Shown: in pieces, positions 62,873-64,000 of the stretch
How the letters are laid out: every line of letters begins with the position of its first letter
Position numbering within the stretch: the first letter of the stretch is position 1
DNA from: Chondrus crispus
Lineage: Eukaryota > Rhodophyta > Florideophyceae > Gigartinales > Gigartinaceae
DNA: 64,000 nt
Direction: 5' to 3'
Assembly (NCBI RefSeq): GCF_000350225.1
Contig: NW_005179161.1
Coordinates: 66,178-130,177 of the forward strand
Program-made: the position numbers and the translations under genes
The notes under the pieces: model-generated
Database searches by the model: none
The model's input: only the letters and a program-made list of their open reading frames with translations
Told to the model about the DNA's origin: nothing

Positions 62873-64000
62873 ATTGCTACGAGCGGGCTGAAGCTTAAGA
62901 TCTCAAAATGCAGCTTGGCACAGTCCCAAACGCGACTGCTTGGACACATAGTCACCGGAGATGGCGTCAAAGCGGACCCCGAAACGGTCAGCGCCATTAA
63001 GAGGGAGAAGGAGCCGTCCAACGCGACAGGGCTTCGTAGCTTCCTTGGTCTGGCGGGATACTACCGCCGCTTCATTCCTAAGTTTGCCGAGATCTCTGCT
63101 CCGTTACATGAGGCCACGTCTACTAAACGGACTTTTAAGTGGACGGTGGAGATGCAGGAGGCATTCGAGAAGCTTAAGCTCAAGTTAACCTCCCCGCCAG
63201 TCTTGGCGTTTCCGGACTTCGAACAACCTTTTGTCGTGGAGACTGATGCATCCTCGGTCGCCGTCGGAGCTGTTATGGCCCAACGAAAAGAGGACAGGAA
63301 AGTCCACCCGATCCAGTACGCAAGTCGCACGATGACGTCAGCCGAGAGGAAGTATTCCGCCTGTGAGCGAGAGGCCCTGGCTGTGATCTTCGCTTTGGAG
63401 AAGTTCCGAGTTTACCTGCTTTCAACACAGAAGTTCACGCTAATAACAGACCACCAAGCCCTGCAGTATACCTTTAAGAAGAAGGACATTCACGGGAGGT
63501 TGGCAAGGTGGATGGACTTCCTAGCAGAACATGAATTCGAAATTAAGTACCGCCCGGGAGGAAAGAACGGTGCAGCTGACTTCCTTTCCCGCCTGAAGCC
63601 AAAGGCGAGGATGGAGTCGACTCTGAAGACGAGGGAGATCTTGTCTGCAGTGTTTCGGATCCTCTAGAGGCGCAAATAGAGTGGGAACCCCATCGTGTTG
63701 ACATTTCAAGGCACCTCGGGGGTATTGGTATGAGGGAAGTGGATGTTCGTCGACGTCGGCTCAACCGCCGAAGCACCAAACGTTTCATGGCTTGTAATGG
63801 ACAACTGTTCCGTAGGACTAACAATGGATTACGCGCTATCCCGCCTATAGGGGCTCGCAGAAGGATCATTAGAGCCTTTCACGACGAAATGCGTAGAAGG
63901 AAGCGCAAGAGGGGTCAACACCGAAAGCGAAAGCCCCGACGGAATGACCTCACCGATAAGGTCGCGCCTAAGATAGTCGATGGCCTCGTGTGCCTCATGA
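62873..64000 (+). pseudogene. Element F pol, RT C-terminal half, RNase H, start of integrase (runs off right edge)
   Basis: Resumes the F frame: LKLKISKCSLAQSQTRLLGH, GLRSFLGLAGYYRRFIPKF, RNase H (FVVETDASSVAVGAVMAQ, YSACEREALAVIFALEKF, LITDHQALQY, GAADFLSRLKP). The frame stops at 63665-63667. One frame over, from about 63625, DEGDLVCSVSDPLEAQIEW continues into a basic region and the start of integrase (ACNGQLFRRTNNGLRAIPP) to the window end. Integrase catalytic domain, 3' LTR and target duplication are outside. Confidence 0.85.

Overview
This is a eukaryotic nuclear repeat island. It is built almost entirely of transposable elements nested in each other, with a few broken host-gene fragments between them. 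There are no bacterial operons, ribosome binding sites or CRISPR arrays. The mix of chromodomain Ty3/gypsy elements, Ty1/copia, PIF/Harbinger, piggyBac, an apoptotic-type NB-ARC ATPase fragment and a SufS-type cysteine desulfurase pseudogene would fit a repeat-rich alga, with a multicellular red alga my best guess. That assignment is inference from content only.

Layout. 1-3235: left-running Ty3/gypsy remnant (LTR family B plus broken gag). 3291-12530: decayed DNA-transposon pieces (SANT/Myb proteins, a Harbinger nuclease), a 54-bp perfect palindrome and a dispersed repeat. 14387-14862 and 29294-29847: two halves of one Ty1/copia pol. They are split by element A (14863-29288, 14.4 kb, 5-bp target duplication GGTAG), the most interesting object here. 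A has LTRs of about 1.05 kb, gag, and pol in the -1 frame ending in a chromodomain. It also carries about 5.4 kb of extra cargo: a sense NB-ARC ORF lacking a recognisable P-loop and a long antisense ORF of unknown family. 29848-32700: solo LTRs, and a cysteine desulfurase pseudogene split by an A-type solo LTR. 34514-37657: Harbinger transposase pseudogene and two solo B LTRs with perfect target duplications. 38904-43595: degenerate chromodomain gypsy pol (element D) interrupted by a solo LTR of family C. 43596-44227: another B LTR. 45513-48399: piggyBac element with in-frame stops. 49082-64000: gypsy element F, whose reverse transcriptase is split by element E (51756-62872, 11.1 kb, target duplication ATTGC, nearly identical LTRs). 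The F frame is restored exactly when E is removed.

How parts relate. A, D and E are chromodomain elements; A, E and the B1 remnant have alignable Gag capsids; A and E place pol in the -1 frame behind a CCHC Gag. All LTR families here share TGTAGT ends and a CACGTG core. A and B appear to use the same tRNA primer. B LTRs carry a run of stem-loops whose arms co-vary between copies. Most coding regions are damaged. A has lost an RT catalytic Asp and an integrase zinc-binding His; E is the least damaged, with one stop before its chromodomain.

Coordinates of LTR ends and target duplications were read base by base. Percent identities and family names come from visual comparison, not alignment software.
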